This document shows, piece after piece, positions 1 through 6,302 of a stretch of 6,959 nt of DNA (position 1 is its first letter; every line of letters begins with the position of its first letter). This DNA comes from an uncultured Bacteroidota bacterium (lineage in GTDB: Bacteria; Bacteroidota; Bacteroidia; Flavobacteriales; Flavobacteriaceae). Position numbers and translations under genes: made by a program. Under the pieces are notes generated by a model. The model did no database searches. It worked only from the letters and a program-made list of their open reading frames with translations, and was not told where the DNA came from. Location of the stretch: NCBI GenBank assembly GCA_903837025.1, contig CAILTC010000338.1:1-6959 (forward strand). Reading direction: 5' to 3'.

Positions 1-6
1 AAGCAT

Positions 7-46
7 AAAAAAGGGGTATAACTTTATAAAGTTAAACCCCTTTTTT
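7..46 (-). terminator. Intrinsic terminator after proC, symmetric (probably bidirectional)
   Basis: Six A (7-12) and GGGG (13-16) pair with CCCC (37-40) and six T (41-46). The stem continues inward as T17-A36, one A18/A35 mismatch, then pairing from 19/34 to about 24/29 within the perfect palindrome AACTTTATAAAGTT (20-33), leaving a loop of about four bases. On the minus strand the GC block is followed by a U-tract, and the proC stop codon lies about 20 bp upstream, so this should end the minus-strand transcript. The same hairpin has a T-tract on the plus strand, so it could also stop a gene entering from the left. Confidence 0.9.
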
Positions 47-66
47 ATCGCATTCGTATTCGAAAA

Positions 67-843
67 TTATCCCTTGATTTTTTTTAATGCCGCTTTAATT
101 CCACGAACTAATGAGGAACTGAATCCGTGTGTTTCCATTTCACTCAAACCCGCAATAGTACAGCCTTGTGGTGTTGTTACACGATCTATTAATTGTTCTG
201 GGTGTATGTTTTCTTCCAAAATCATTTCGGCAGCTCCTTTTACAGTTTGAGCAGAAATGGCCAAAGCCGTTTGCCAGTCGAAACCTATTTCGATTCCAGC
301 TTGCATCGAAGCCCGAATGTAACGCAAGGCAAAAGCCGTTCCGCTTGCCGCCAAAACAGTCGCTGCATCCATTAATTTTTCGTCAATAATAGGTGCCGTT
401 CCAAGATCTTGGAAAAGAGCAATCACATTTTGAGCATTCTCTTTGTCTTTTTCGTTAAAAGCAATACAAGTTGCTGATGCGCCAAATTGAGAGGCAATAT
501 TAGGCATGATTCTCACTGCATGATGGGTTTCGCCAATCTTGTTTTGAAGCGCTTCAATAGACAATCCGCTTACTGCTGAAGCGATCACTTTGTTTGAAAT
601 AGCAGGCAAAATTTCGGCAAAAACAGTATTAACCTGATAAGGTTTTATGGTAAGAATAATAATATCTGCCTTTTGTATGTCCTGTTTGTTATCTGTAGAA
701 ACCGTAACTCCTAATTCTTCTAAATAAAGAATACTTGATGTGTTTCTTCTGGTAATCGTAACTTGATTATTTTTTGAAAATTTTGCAATTCCTAATGCTA
801 TGGAAACGCCCAAGTTTCCGCCTCCAATAATATGTACTTTCAT
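67..843 (-). CDS. proC: Pyrroline-5-carboxylate reductase (ProC)
   Basis: Cytoplasmic enzyme that reduces 1-pyrroline-5-carboxylate to L-proline with NAD(P)H, the last step of proline synthesis. At 258 residues it is slightly short for the family (about 265-275). The N-terminal Rossmann fold shows a dinucleotide loop GGGNLG at residues 7-12. Arg32-Arg33 after the second strand would suit NADPH, which is an inference. VRIMPN at 110-115 matches the family VRxMPN motif. The C-terminal dimer domain carries the family signature at about 222-236 (VTTPQGCTIAGLSEM), with Thr229 at the conserved position. The usual SGSGPAY stretch reads ASGTAFA (166-172), a deviation that may be typical of the clade. 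The ATG is preceded by an A-rich stretch with no Shine-Dalgarno motif. The gene sits 53 bp after mgtE and ends just before the hairpin terminator, so it is probably the last gene of the unit. Confidence 0.93.
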   Translation of the reverse strand: MKVHIIGGGNLGVSIALGIAKFSKNNQVTITRRNTSSILYLEELGVTVSTDNKQDIQKADIIILTIKPYQVNTVFAEILPAISNKVIASAVSGLSIEALQNKIGETHHAVRIMPNIASQFGASATCIAFNEKDKENAQNVIALFQDLGTAPIIDEKLMDAATVLAASGTAFALRYIRASMQAGIEIGFDWQTALAISAQTVKGAAEMILEENIHPEQLIDRVTTPQGCTIAGLSEMETHGFSSSLVRGIKAALKKIKG

Positions 844-896
844 TTTTATTTTAGCTGTTGGTTGTTGTTAATAATAATTCTATTCCATCTGATTTT

Positions 897-2306
897 TTAC
901 AATAATTTCCCACTCAAGAAAAGCATTGCAATCGAAAAATAAATAATTAGACCTGTTACATCTACTAAAGTAGCTACAAATGGAGCAGAAGAAGTTGCTG
1001 GATCTAATTTTAATTTTTTTAGTAAAAAAGGGATCATAGAACCCGAAAGTGTACCCCATAAAACAATAAAAACTAAAGAAACAGAAACGGTCATAGCGAT
1101 ATAAAACCAGTGAATTCCATAATTATGTAATCCTGTTTGTTGCCAAATCAAGATTCTAATAAAACCAACAATTCCTAGAATAGAGCCTAATAAAAAACCA
1201 GATGCAATTTCCTTTTTCATCACATACCACCAGTCTTTAAGGTCTAATTCTTTTAGAGCCATGGCACGAATAATCAAGGTTGCTGCTTGTGAACCCGAGT
1301 TCCCTCCACTTGATATAATTAAAGGAATAAATAAAGTAAGTACAATTGCTTTATTGATTTCTCCTTCAAAAAATCCCATTGCAGAAGCAGTAAACATTTC
1401 CCCGAGAAATAAAACAACAAGCCAAGTGGCGCGTTTTTTTACCATTTCTAGAAGTCGAGTTTGCACATAAGGCAAATCTAATGCTTCTAATCCCCCGAAT
1501 TTTTGAATATCTTCAGTATCTCTTTTTTCGATTTCTTCTTTGATGACATCAATAACATCATCTATAGTGACACGACCCACTAAACGACCCAATTCATCTA
1601 CTACAGGAATGGCTTCTAGGTCGTATTTATCCATTATTCTAGCAACTTCAACATCCGGCATTTCTACATCAACAAAATGCAATTTGCGAATGTAAAATTC
1701 ACTAATTGGTGTTTTTGTAGTAGGTGCCGTAAGTAAATCTTTTAACGATAATCGACCTTTCAATTTATTTTCGTCATCGACCACATAAATAGAGTGCACT
1801 CTGGAGATATTCTCTGCCTGAATTCGCATTTCTTTTACGCACGTTAGCACATTCCAGTTTTCATTGACTTTCACCAACTCTTTATGCATGATTCCACCAG
1901 CTGTATCTTCATCATAACGCAACAAATCGACAATACTTTTGGCATGTTCAATATCCTGAAGTTCTGATATAACCTCAACTTTTCTTGCCTTCGAAAGTTC
2001 ACCAATAATATCGGCGGCGTCATTTGTCTCTAATTCATCTAGTTCTTCTGCAATCTCTTTTGAAGAAAGTCGGCTTAATATTTTTTCCCGTAAATCATCT
2101 TCAAGTTCAAGTAGAATTTCAGCTGTTTTTTCACTATCTAAAACTTGAAAAATGTAGGTTGCTTCATTTATATCTATTTCATCTAGGATTTCTGCAAAAT
2201 CCGCATGATGCATATCATTCAATAAAATTTCCAATTCATGGTTATTTTTTGCTTGAATAAGTTGCGCTATTTGTTGAATTAAATCTTTACTGATTTTAAA
2301 CTCCAT
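897..2306 (-). CDS. mgtE: Magnesium transporter MgtE
   Basis: Inner-membrane Mg2+ channel or transporter of the MgtE (SLC41-related) family; 469 residues is normal for the family. Domains in order are an acidic helical MgtE_N domain (about 15-130), two CBS domains (about 135-195 and 200-258) and a five-helix membrane domain (about 290-466). The linker into the first CBS domain has the family motif [10 protein letters not shown] (131-140). The membrane part carries GGNSGSQA (334-341), and DPATSSAPF (435-443) leads into LVDVTGL (447-453). The Asp in this last motif corresponds to the pore Mg2+-binding Asp of Thermus MgtE. In known members the N and CBS domains sense cytosolic Mg2+ and close the pore. 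The start overlaps the rsmA stop region by 11 bp, which suggests translational coupling. There is no room for an Mg2+ riboswitch immediately upstream, so control is probably at the protein level. Confidence 0.96.
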   Translation of the reverse strand: MEFKISKDLIQQIAQLIQAKNNHELEILLNDMHHADFAEILDEIDINEATYIFQVLDSEKTAEILLELEDDLREKILSRLSSKEIAEELDELETNDAADIIGELSKARKVEVISELQDIEHAKSIVDLLRYDEDTAGGIMHKELVKVNENWNVLTCVKEMRIQAENISRVHSIYVVDDENKLKGRLSLKDLLTAPTTKTPISEFYIRKLHFVDVEMPDVEVARIMDKYDLEAIPVVDELGRLVGRVTIDDVIDVIKEEIEKRDTEDIQKFGGLEALDLPYVQTRLLEMVKKRATWLVVLFLGEMFTASAMGFFEGEINKAIVLTLFIPLIISSGGNSGSQAATLIIRAMALKELDLKDWWYVMKKEIASGFLLGSILGIVGFIRILIWQQTGLHNYGIHWFYIAMTVSVSLVFIVLWGTLSGSMIPFLLKKLKLDPATSSAPFVATLVDVTGLIIYFSIAMLFLSGKLL

Positions 2307-3075
2307 CGGCTTCTATTTTTTGGGTAAGTGCTATAAATTGTTCTACATTAAGCTGTTCAGGACGCAAGTTAAAAACAGGGTCTTCTCTTAAATCATCGGA
2401 CAAATTTAGTGTTTTTAAACTGTTTCGCAATGTTTTTCTTCGTTGTTGAAAGGCTGTTTTAACAACTGTGAAAAACAATTTTTCACCACAAGGCAAGCTG
2501 TAATTTTCTTTTCTTCGCAAACGTAAAACACCTGATTTAACTTTTGGTGGCGGAATAAAAACATGTTCGTCGACGGTAAATAAATATTCGGCATCATAAA
2601 AAGCCTGTACTAAAACCGAAAGAATTCCATAAGCTTTGGTTCCCTTTTTTTCGCAAATACGTTCTGCAACTTCTTTCTGAAACATTCCTGCAAATTCTGG
2701 AATTTGATCCCGATATTCTAATGCTTTGAAAACGATTTGCGTCGAAATATTATAGGGGAAATTTCCAATTATAGCGAATTGTTTCCCTTCAAAAACTTCA
2801 TTGATATTGTATTTCAAGAAATCCTTTGAGATGATTTTATCTTTCAATTTGGGATAATTTTCATCTAAATAGGTCACCGATTCCGTGTCAATTTCGATAA
2901 CATAGGTATTAATGGGTTTCTCCAATAAATACTTCGTCAAAACGCCCATTCCTGGACCTATTTCTAAAACATCGTCGTAGCCTTCCAGATTCAAAGTATC
3001 GGCAATTGCTTTGGCAATGCTTTCATCTTTCAAGAAATGTTGTCCGAGGTGTTTTTTGGCTTTTACTTTTTCCAT
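2296..3075 (-). CDS. rsmA: 16S rRNA (adenine1518-N6/adenine1519-N6)-dimethyltransferase RsmA (KsgA)
   Basis: SAM-dependent enzyme that dimethylates two adjacent adenines in the 3'-terminal helix of 16S rRNA late in small-subunit assembly; its loss gives kasugamycin resistance in known bacteria. Counting from the ATG at 3075 gives 259 residues. Motifs are KKHLGQHFL (7-15), SAM-binding motif [10 protein letters not shown] (36-44), acidic VIEID (59-63), the catalytic motif NFPYNIS (105-111; NLPY in E. coli), the [10 protein letters not shown] segment (173-182), and the C-terminal [14 protein letters not shown] (207-220). The frame stays open to a GTG at 3093, adding six residues. I prefer the ATG because the family begins just before KKHLGQHFL and the extra codons fall in repeat-like DNA. 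The 3' end overlaps mgtE by 11 bp. Confidence 0.95.
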   Translation of the reverse strand: MEKVKAKKHLGQHFLKDESIAKAIADTLNLEGYDDVLEIGPGMGVLTKYLLEKPINTYVIEIDTESVTYLDENYPKLKDKIISKDFLKYNINEVFEGKQFAIIGNFPYNISTQIVFKALEYRDQIPEFAGMFQKEVAERICEKKGTKAYGILSVLVQAFYDAEYLFTVDEHVFIPPPKVKSGVLRLRRKENYSLPCGEKLFFTVVKTAFQQRRKTLRNSLKTLNLSDDLREDPVFNLRPEQLNVEQFIALTQKIEADGV

Positions 3076-3080
3076 ATTGT

Positions 3081-3152
3081 CTTTGCGAGGCACTACGCCA
3101 TCTCGCTTTATTTTTAGGTTTATTTTGCCACGAAGGCACGAAGTCGCAAAGT
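3081..3152. repeat. Short repeat cluster before rsmA: CACGAAG-type tandem units plus an 8-bp inverted pair
   Basis: Three adjacent 8-bp units lie on the plus strand: CACGAAGG (3129-3136), CACGAAGT (3137-3144) and the two-mismatch copy CGCAAAGT (3145-3152). TCGCAAAG (3144-3151) is the exact reverse complement of CTTTGCGA (3081-3088), so the ends of a segment of about 71 bp are inverted. Similar CACGAA-rich intergenic repeats recur in flavobacterial genomes as I remember them; that is recollection and not shown here. The segment lies between the two-TM gene and rsmA and ends a few bases before the rsmA ATG. It could be a decayed dispersed repeat or a weak mRNA hairpin. I see no target-site duplication and no U-tract. 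Confidence 0.55.
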
Positions 3153-3161
3153 TTTATTGCT

Positions 3162-3482
3162 TTATATAAAAGGAGTTTTATTATGTTTGGTTACCATTTC
3201 AACTGTATTTTTACTCCAAACTAATAATCCTTTTTTTCCAATTTTTATTAATCTATCAATATCTACATCATTCTTAACTGCCCACTGAATCCATTTCTTT
3301 ACAGAATAACTCCAATAGCTCCAACCCAAAACCATTCCAACAAGTAATGCTATTTTAAAATTTAAGTCCAAAAACATACTCAGCCCAAAAGCGGTAAAAA
3401 TAATAATAACTATCACAGGTAAATTAACCAACAATTGACCTCGCAATGAAATGTTATAATCAGAAAGATTCTTATTATTCAT
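3162..3482 (-). CDS. Small membrane protein with two predicted transmembrane segments, unknown function
   Basis: I do not recognise a named family. The 106-residue protein has a short polar N-terminus, two hydrophobic segments (about 17-36 and 42-61), and a basic, amphipathic C-terminal half ending in NKTPFI. Between the segments lies FLDLNFK, and the second runs into a Trp/Tyr-rich stretch WSYWSYSVKKWIQW (54-67), a typical interface pattern. There is no signal-peptide cleavage site and no catalytic motif. A membrane anchor or helper role is possible, but nothing in the sequence decides it. The ATG follows an AT-rich leader with no Shine-Dalgarno motif. The gene sits 47 bp after the DUF4286 gene and 86 bp before rsmA, on the same strand. 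Two 60-base blocks that I counted are about 27% G+C, lower than rsmA or mgtE, so it may be a later insertion. Confidence 0.75.
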   Translation of the reverse strand: MNNKNLSDYNISLRGQLLVNLPVIVIIIFTAFGLSMFLDLNFKIALLVGMVLGWSYWSYSVKKWIQWAVKNDVDIDRLIKIGKKGLLVWSKNTVEMVTKHNKTPFI

Positions 3483-3529
3483 AATTTATAGATAAAATTA
3501 GTTGCTTCCTATTCTCAACTAAACACTTT

Positions 3530-3841
3530 TTAATGCTCACTTATCACTTCCAATTCCGTTCTAAAAGACAGCATTTTATCTCCAAATAATTTCAATCCTT
3601 CTTCCCTTAATTTTGGCGCATCTTCTTGGTAATATTTCTCCAAAGTTGCTTTGCTATCCGTTGTATATTGAACTGAATAGGTGGTTCCTCCCATTTCTTC
3701 CTCAATTAAAACCCGCACCATACGTGCCGAAGAGAATTTTCCCGTGGCCAAAACTTCCGGAATATGTTTGTGTTGCATCCAAATCATCCACTTTTCGTGA
3801 ACGCTTTCGTGTATGTTTGTGGTAACGTTGTAAATGATCAT
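3530..3841 (-). CDS. DUF4286 family protein
   Basis: The 103-residue protein looks like the DUF4286 family, which is common in Bacteroidota and has no established function. It begins MIIYNVTTNI and continues with a helix rich in Trp, His and Met (EKWMIWMQHKHIPEVL, 16-31). Next come ARMVRVL (39-45), an acidic patch EEEMGGTTYSVQY (47-59), a second helix with YYQEDAPKLREEGLKLFG (70-87) and a final strand. This beta-alpha-beta, beta-alpha-beta order fits a small ferredoxin-like or dimeric alpha/beta-barrel fold; that is inferred from the pattern. There is no signal peptide, so it is probably cytoplasmic. The start is the ATG at 3841, behind an A-rich stretch. It lies 65 bp after the TPR gene, across a repeat-rich gap. 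Neighbourhood with rsmA gives no firm clue to its role. Confidence 0.88.
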   Translation of the reverse strand: MIIYNVTTNIHESVHEKWMIWMQHKHIPEVLATGKFSSARMVRVLIEEEMGGTTYSVQYTTDSKATLEKYYQEDAPKLREEGLKLFGDKMLSFRTELEVISEH

Positions 3842-3850
3842 TTTTATTTT

Positions 3851-3904
3851 TTAATCGTTAATAGGTTTAATCGATTAACCGAATCAACGATTAACCAAAT
3901 CAAC
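3851..3904. repeat. Repeat and palindrome cluster between the TPR and DUF4286 genes
   Basis: Two adjacent 16-bp copies, GATTAACCGAATCAAC (3873-3888) and GATTAACCAAATCAAC (3889-3904), differ at one base. Overlapping them is the perfect 12-bp palindrome TTAATCGATTAA (3867-3878), extendable to 3864-3880 with one bulged T. TTAATCGTT (3851-3859) is the reverse complement of AACGATTAA (3886-3894), so the whole region can fold as a long arm enclosing an inner hairpin. In the minus-strand transcript the fold would sit directly before the A-rich leader of the DUF4286 gene. There is no U-tract, so it does not look like a terminator. It may be a protein-binding cluster, an RNA structure, or a dispersed intergenic repeat. 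Confidence 0.6.
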
Positions 3905-3906
3905 TG

Positions 3907-5685
3907 CTACAGCTCTTTATCGCCTCGCAATTGCCGATATTTTTTTCGAGAATCAACAAAGTATATACTGTCCTGATGATTCATAATTATTTTCTCGTAA
4001 AGCGGTTTTGCTTTTTCGGGTTCATGCAATTTATTATTTTCAATTTCGGCCGAAAAATACAAAGCTTCATCAATATAAATTCCGTCTGCGTGATGATTAA
4101 TGATTTCTTGATATTGGCTTAAAGCCGAATTATAATCGCCTAACTTTTCGTAAATTCCTCCCAAACGCAACAAAGTTACGGCTTCAATTTCTTGTCCTTT
4201 GAAGCTTTTCAAAATCGACTGAAACTGCACAATGGCTTCCTGATTTCTTTTTTGATACAAAAAATAATCCCCTTTGGCAAATTGTTTCAAAGCTGTTTGT
4301 GTCGAATCGGCAACGGTATTGTCATTGATTAAAAGGAAATATTCCATGGCGTCATTGGCTGTCAATTCCGAAGTTGCCGCTTTCAATTCCTTGAATTGCT
4401 TCAACGCCCACACAAAATCACCTTGAAAATAACTCGTTTTAGCAGCTTTCAAACTCGCTTCGTGCGCCACCTCATCGTTCTTCAAATTTTCTTCAATTTG
4501 AGAATAATAAAGTAATGCCTGATTGTATTTTTCTTCGTAAAGCAAAATATCCGCCAACTCCATTTTGGCCTGAGCCGTTTCAAATTCGTTCAACTGCAAA
4601 TCGAGCGCTTTCTTTATTATTGCTTTTCCCTGCTCTGGTTTTCGCAAATTAAATGCCACAAAATGTGCTTGAATGATTTGCAAAGATAAGGTAAAAGGTG
4701 TTATTTCATAGTGCTTCAGCAAATCAGATAATTCGGTATTGATCTTGAGAAAATCATTTTCTTGCGCCTTTTCGATTTTCATTTTCAGCAAATAGGAATT
4801 AGCTTGAACAAGTTGTTCTAAATCTTTGGTGTTTTCCAAAACAAAGCCCAAGATATCTTTAGCCGCTTCTTGATCGTCTTCTTCAATGGCAAGTTGTCCC
4901 AAATTTACAATGCTCGAAAGCGATTCGGGATTGCGTTTGTAGATTGATTTTTCTTGGATAAAAGCCTTTCCAAACTCTTTTTGTTGCACATAAAACCAAC
5001 TCAAATAATGATTCCAGAAAACATCTTGATTTTTCTGCGCTCTTGTAATTAAAGCCTTTCGCAAATTTTCGGTAAACTTTTCATCCCCTTGATCTGCCAT
5101 AAAACGAGCCAACTGATTTTGAATTTGTATTGAATTCTGGGGATTGGCAAATGCTTCGTCAAGGAAGGTCGAAATCATCATTTCGGTATTGCCTAATTGT
5201 CCGTAAAGCAACGCCATTTGATAATTAAAATTAAAAGTTGGGACTAATGCCAATGCGGTTTGATAGGATTTTAACGCCCGTTCTATCAATGCTTTTTTCT
5301 CGAAAGAATTAGCAATTCCGTATACATCGTTGGGATTTTTCTTGATTCGGTCAATGGCCTCGTCATAGTATTTTTTGGCAGAAGCCTCATTCTTTTGCAA
5401 CTGGAAATTATAACCCAATTCGACCAAAAGAATGCTTTGTTTGTATTTGTCTAATCGCTCTTTGATTGCTTTTTCAGCAACATCATATTGCTTTAATTGC
5501 TGATAACAATCAATCGTTCTTTGGAAATACTGGGAATTTTGTGGTATTGATTTTAATAATTCTTCGAAACTGATTTTTGCTTTCTCAAAGTCGCCTTTGT
5601 CGTAATAATACTGCGCCAATTGCTCGTTTTGCGAAAAACAAATCAATGAAAAAAACAGGGTTATATGTAGAAAGAGTTTTTTCAT
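3907..5685 (-). CDS. Exported tetratricopeptide-repeat (TPR) protein
   Basis: The 592-residue protein has a signal peptide (MKKLF, a hydrophobic core at about 5-16, then CFSQ) with likely cleavage near residue 19-20. Cys17 is preceded by Leu-Ile, which fits a lipobox poorly, so a soluble periplasmic or envelope protein is more likely than a lipoprotein. The rest is almost wholly helical TPR-like repeats. The clearest are at about 22-50 (YYYDKGDFEKAKISFEELL), 120-150, 373-400, 466-495 and 503-533 (LGGIYEKLGDYNSALSQYQ). The C-terminal repeats resemble the YbgF/BamD-like type, with YIDEALYFSAEIE followed by KAKPLYEKII. TPR arrays bind other proteins; no enzyme motif is visible and the partner is unknown. 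The gene lies 64 bp after the lipoprotein gene and ends with a TAG. Its base composition is close to that of serS. Confidence 0.9.
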   Translation of the reverse strand: MKKLFLHITLFFSLICFSQNEQLAQYYYDKGDFEKAKISFEELLKSIPQNSQYFQRTIDCYQQLKQYDVAEKAIKERLDKYKQSILLVELGYNFQLQKNEASAKKYYDEAIDRIKKNPNDVYGIANSFEKKALIERALKSYQTALALVPTFNFNYQMALLYGQLGNTEMMISTFLDEAFANPQNSIQIQNQLARFMADQGDEKFTENLRKALITRAQKNQDVFWNHYLSWFYVQQKEFGKAFIQEKSIYKRNPESLSSIVNLGQLAIEEDDQEAAKDILGFVLENTKDLEQLVQANSYLLKMKIEKAQENDFLKINTELSDLLKHYEITPFTLSLQIIQAHFVAFNLRKPEQGKAIIKKALDLQLNEFETAQAKMELADILLYEEKYNQALLYYSQIEENLKNDEVAHEASLKAAKTSYFQGDFVWALKQFKELKAATSELTANDAMEYFLLINDNTVADSTQTALKQFAKGDYFLYQKRNQEAIVQFQSILKSFKGQEIEAVTLLRLGGIYEKLGDYNSALSQYQEIINHHADGIYIDEALYFSAEIENNKLHEPEKAKPLYEKIIMNHQDSIYFVDSRKKYRQLRGDKEL

Positions 5686-5749
5686 TGACTGTTTTTAATT
5701 GAAATTGGGCATTTTAATCGTAAAGTAGTAGACGAATATTAATAACCAT

Positions 5750-6271
5750 TTATATTGAACCTGTTTGTATTACTTTATCAACAATCCATTTATTGTTTAT
5801 TCTCTTAATTGAGACTTCATAATCAGCTCCACATTTTGTGCCACAACCATAACTCACTTTAATAATTCCGCTTTCTTTGCTATTAAATTGAATTGGATAG
5901 AAATAAAGAGCTCCAGCAAATCCAAATTTATATTTTGTTTCCCACATTTCATACTTATTCTTTTGAGGAAATTCAGAAAAGTTTTTGAAAACAAATTTAT
6001 GATTATTATAGCTTTTTAAATCTATTCCATATTCTTCGTGAATAGCAAAAACTAATTTTGAAGTATCCTTAACCAATAAAGCTTTTCTAGTTTCTAAATC
6101 TGTTCCGTCTGGAAATTTAAAATAAATTCTTCCGTCTTGATATGTTGAATCAACAACATTTAAAAAGACTTGTTTAAAAACTTCTTTTTCATAATTCACA
6201 ACAGGTTCTTTCTTTTTACAGCTTATTTGTAAAAGGATAAAAACAAGAAAAAAGATGTATGATTGTCTCAT
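5750..6271 (-). CDS. Putative lipoprotein of unknown function
   Basis: The 173-residue protein has a lipoprotein signal: MRQSYIFFLVFILLQISC, then Lys-rich KKKEP. Cys18 is the likely lipidated residue; Gln at -3 is off the strict lipobox, but relaxed lipoboxes are common in Bacteroidota. I see no clear acidic export signal after the Cys, so the final membrane and orientation are uncertain. The mature part is mixed alpha/beta. Its C-terminus has YGCGTKCGADYEV (141-153) with Cys143 and Cys147 spaced CX3C, then strands ending NNKWIVDKV. The ending recalls small envelope proteins with an NTF2-like C-terminal hairpin, but I cannot assign a family. Two 60-base blocks that I counted are about 23-25% G+C, against 38-47% in serS and the TPR gene, so it may be an insertion. 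It starts 31 bp after the serS stop. Confidence 0.8.
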   Translation of the reverse strand: MRQSYIFFLVFILLQISCKKKEPVVNYEKEVFKQVFLNVVDSTYQDGRIYFKFPDGTDLETRKALLVKDTSKLVFAIHEEYGIDLKSYNNHKFVFKNFSEFPQKNKYEMWETKYKFGFAGALYFYPIQFNSKESGIIKVSYGCGTKCGADYEVSIKRINNKWIVDKVIQTGSI

Positions 6272-6302
6272 TAAAATATGATTGTAAACAAATGAAAATC
6301 AT

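Noticed and set aside
168..389. Plus-strand open frames inside proC, and similar plus-strand frames inside mgtE, rsmA and the TPR gene
   Set aside because: They lie wholly opposite well-recognised conserved genes, have no domain-like sequence, and their composition follows the opposite-strand codons.
2415..2597. Second minus-strand frame of 60 codons inside rsmA
   Set aside because: It is an out-of-frame shadow; the rsmA frame is intact with all motifs, so there is no frameshift to explain.
2300..3075. Mg2+ riboswitch upstream of mgtE
   Set aside because: The upstream DNA is rsmA coding sequence with normal conserved motifs; no leader exists for a riboswitch.
3500..3520. AGTTG...CAACT inverted repeat between the DUF4286 and two-TM genes as a terminator or operator
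   Set aside because: Only five AT-rich pairs with an 11-base loop and no U-tract; expected by chance.
3483..3529. Possible Bacteroidota promoter (TTG plus TAATTTTA) before the two-TM gene
   Set aside because: The spacing between the elements is about 15 bases, shorter than the usual 17-19, and the -7 element is imperfect in AT-rich DNA. Other gaps also lack a convincing TTTG / TAnnTTTG pair.
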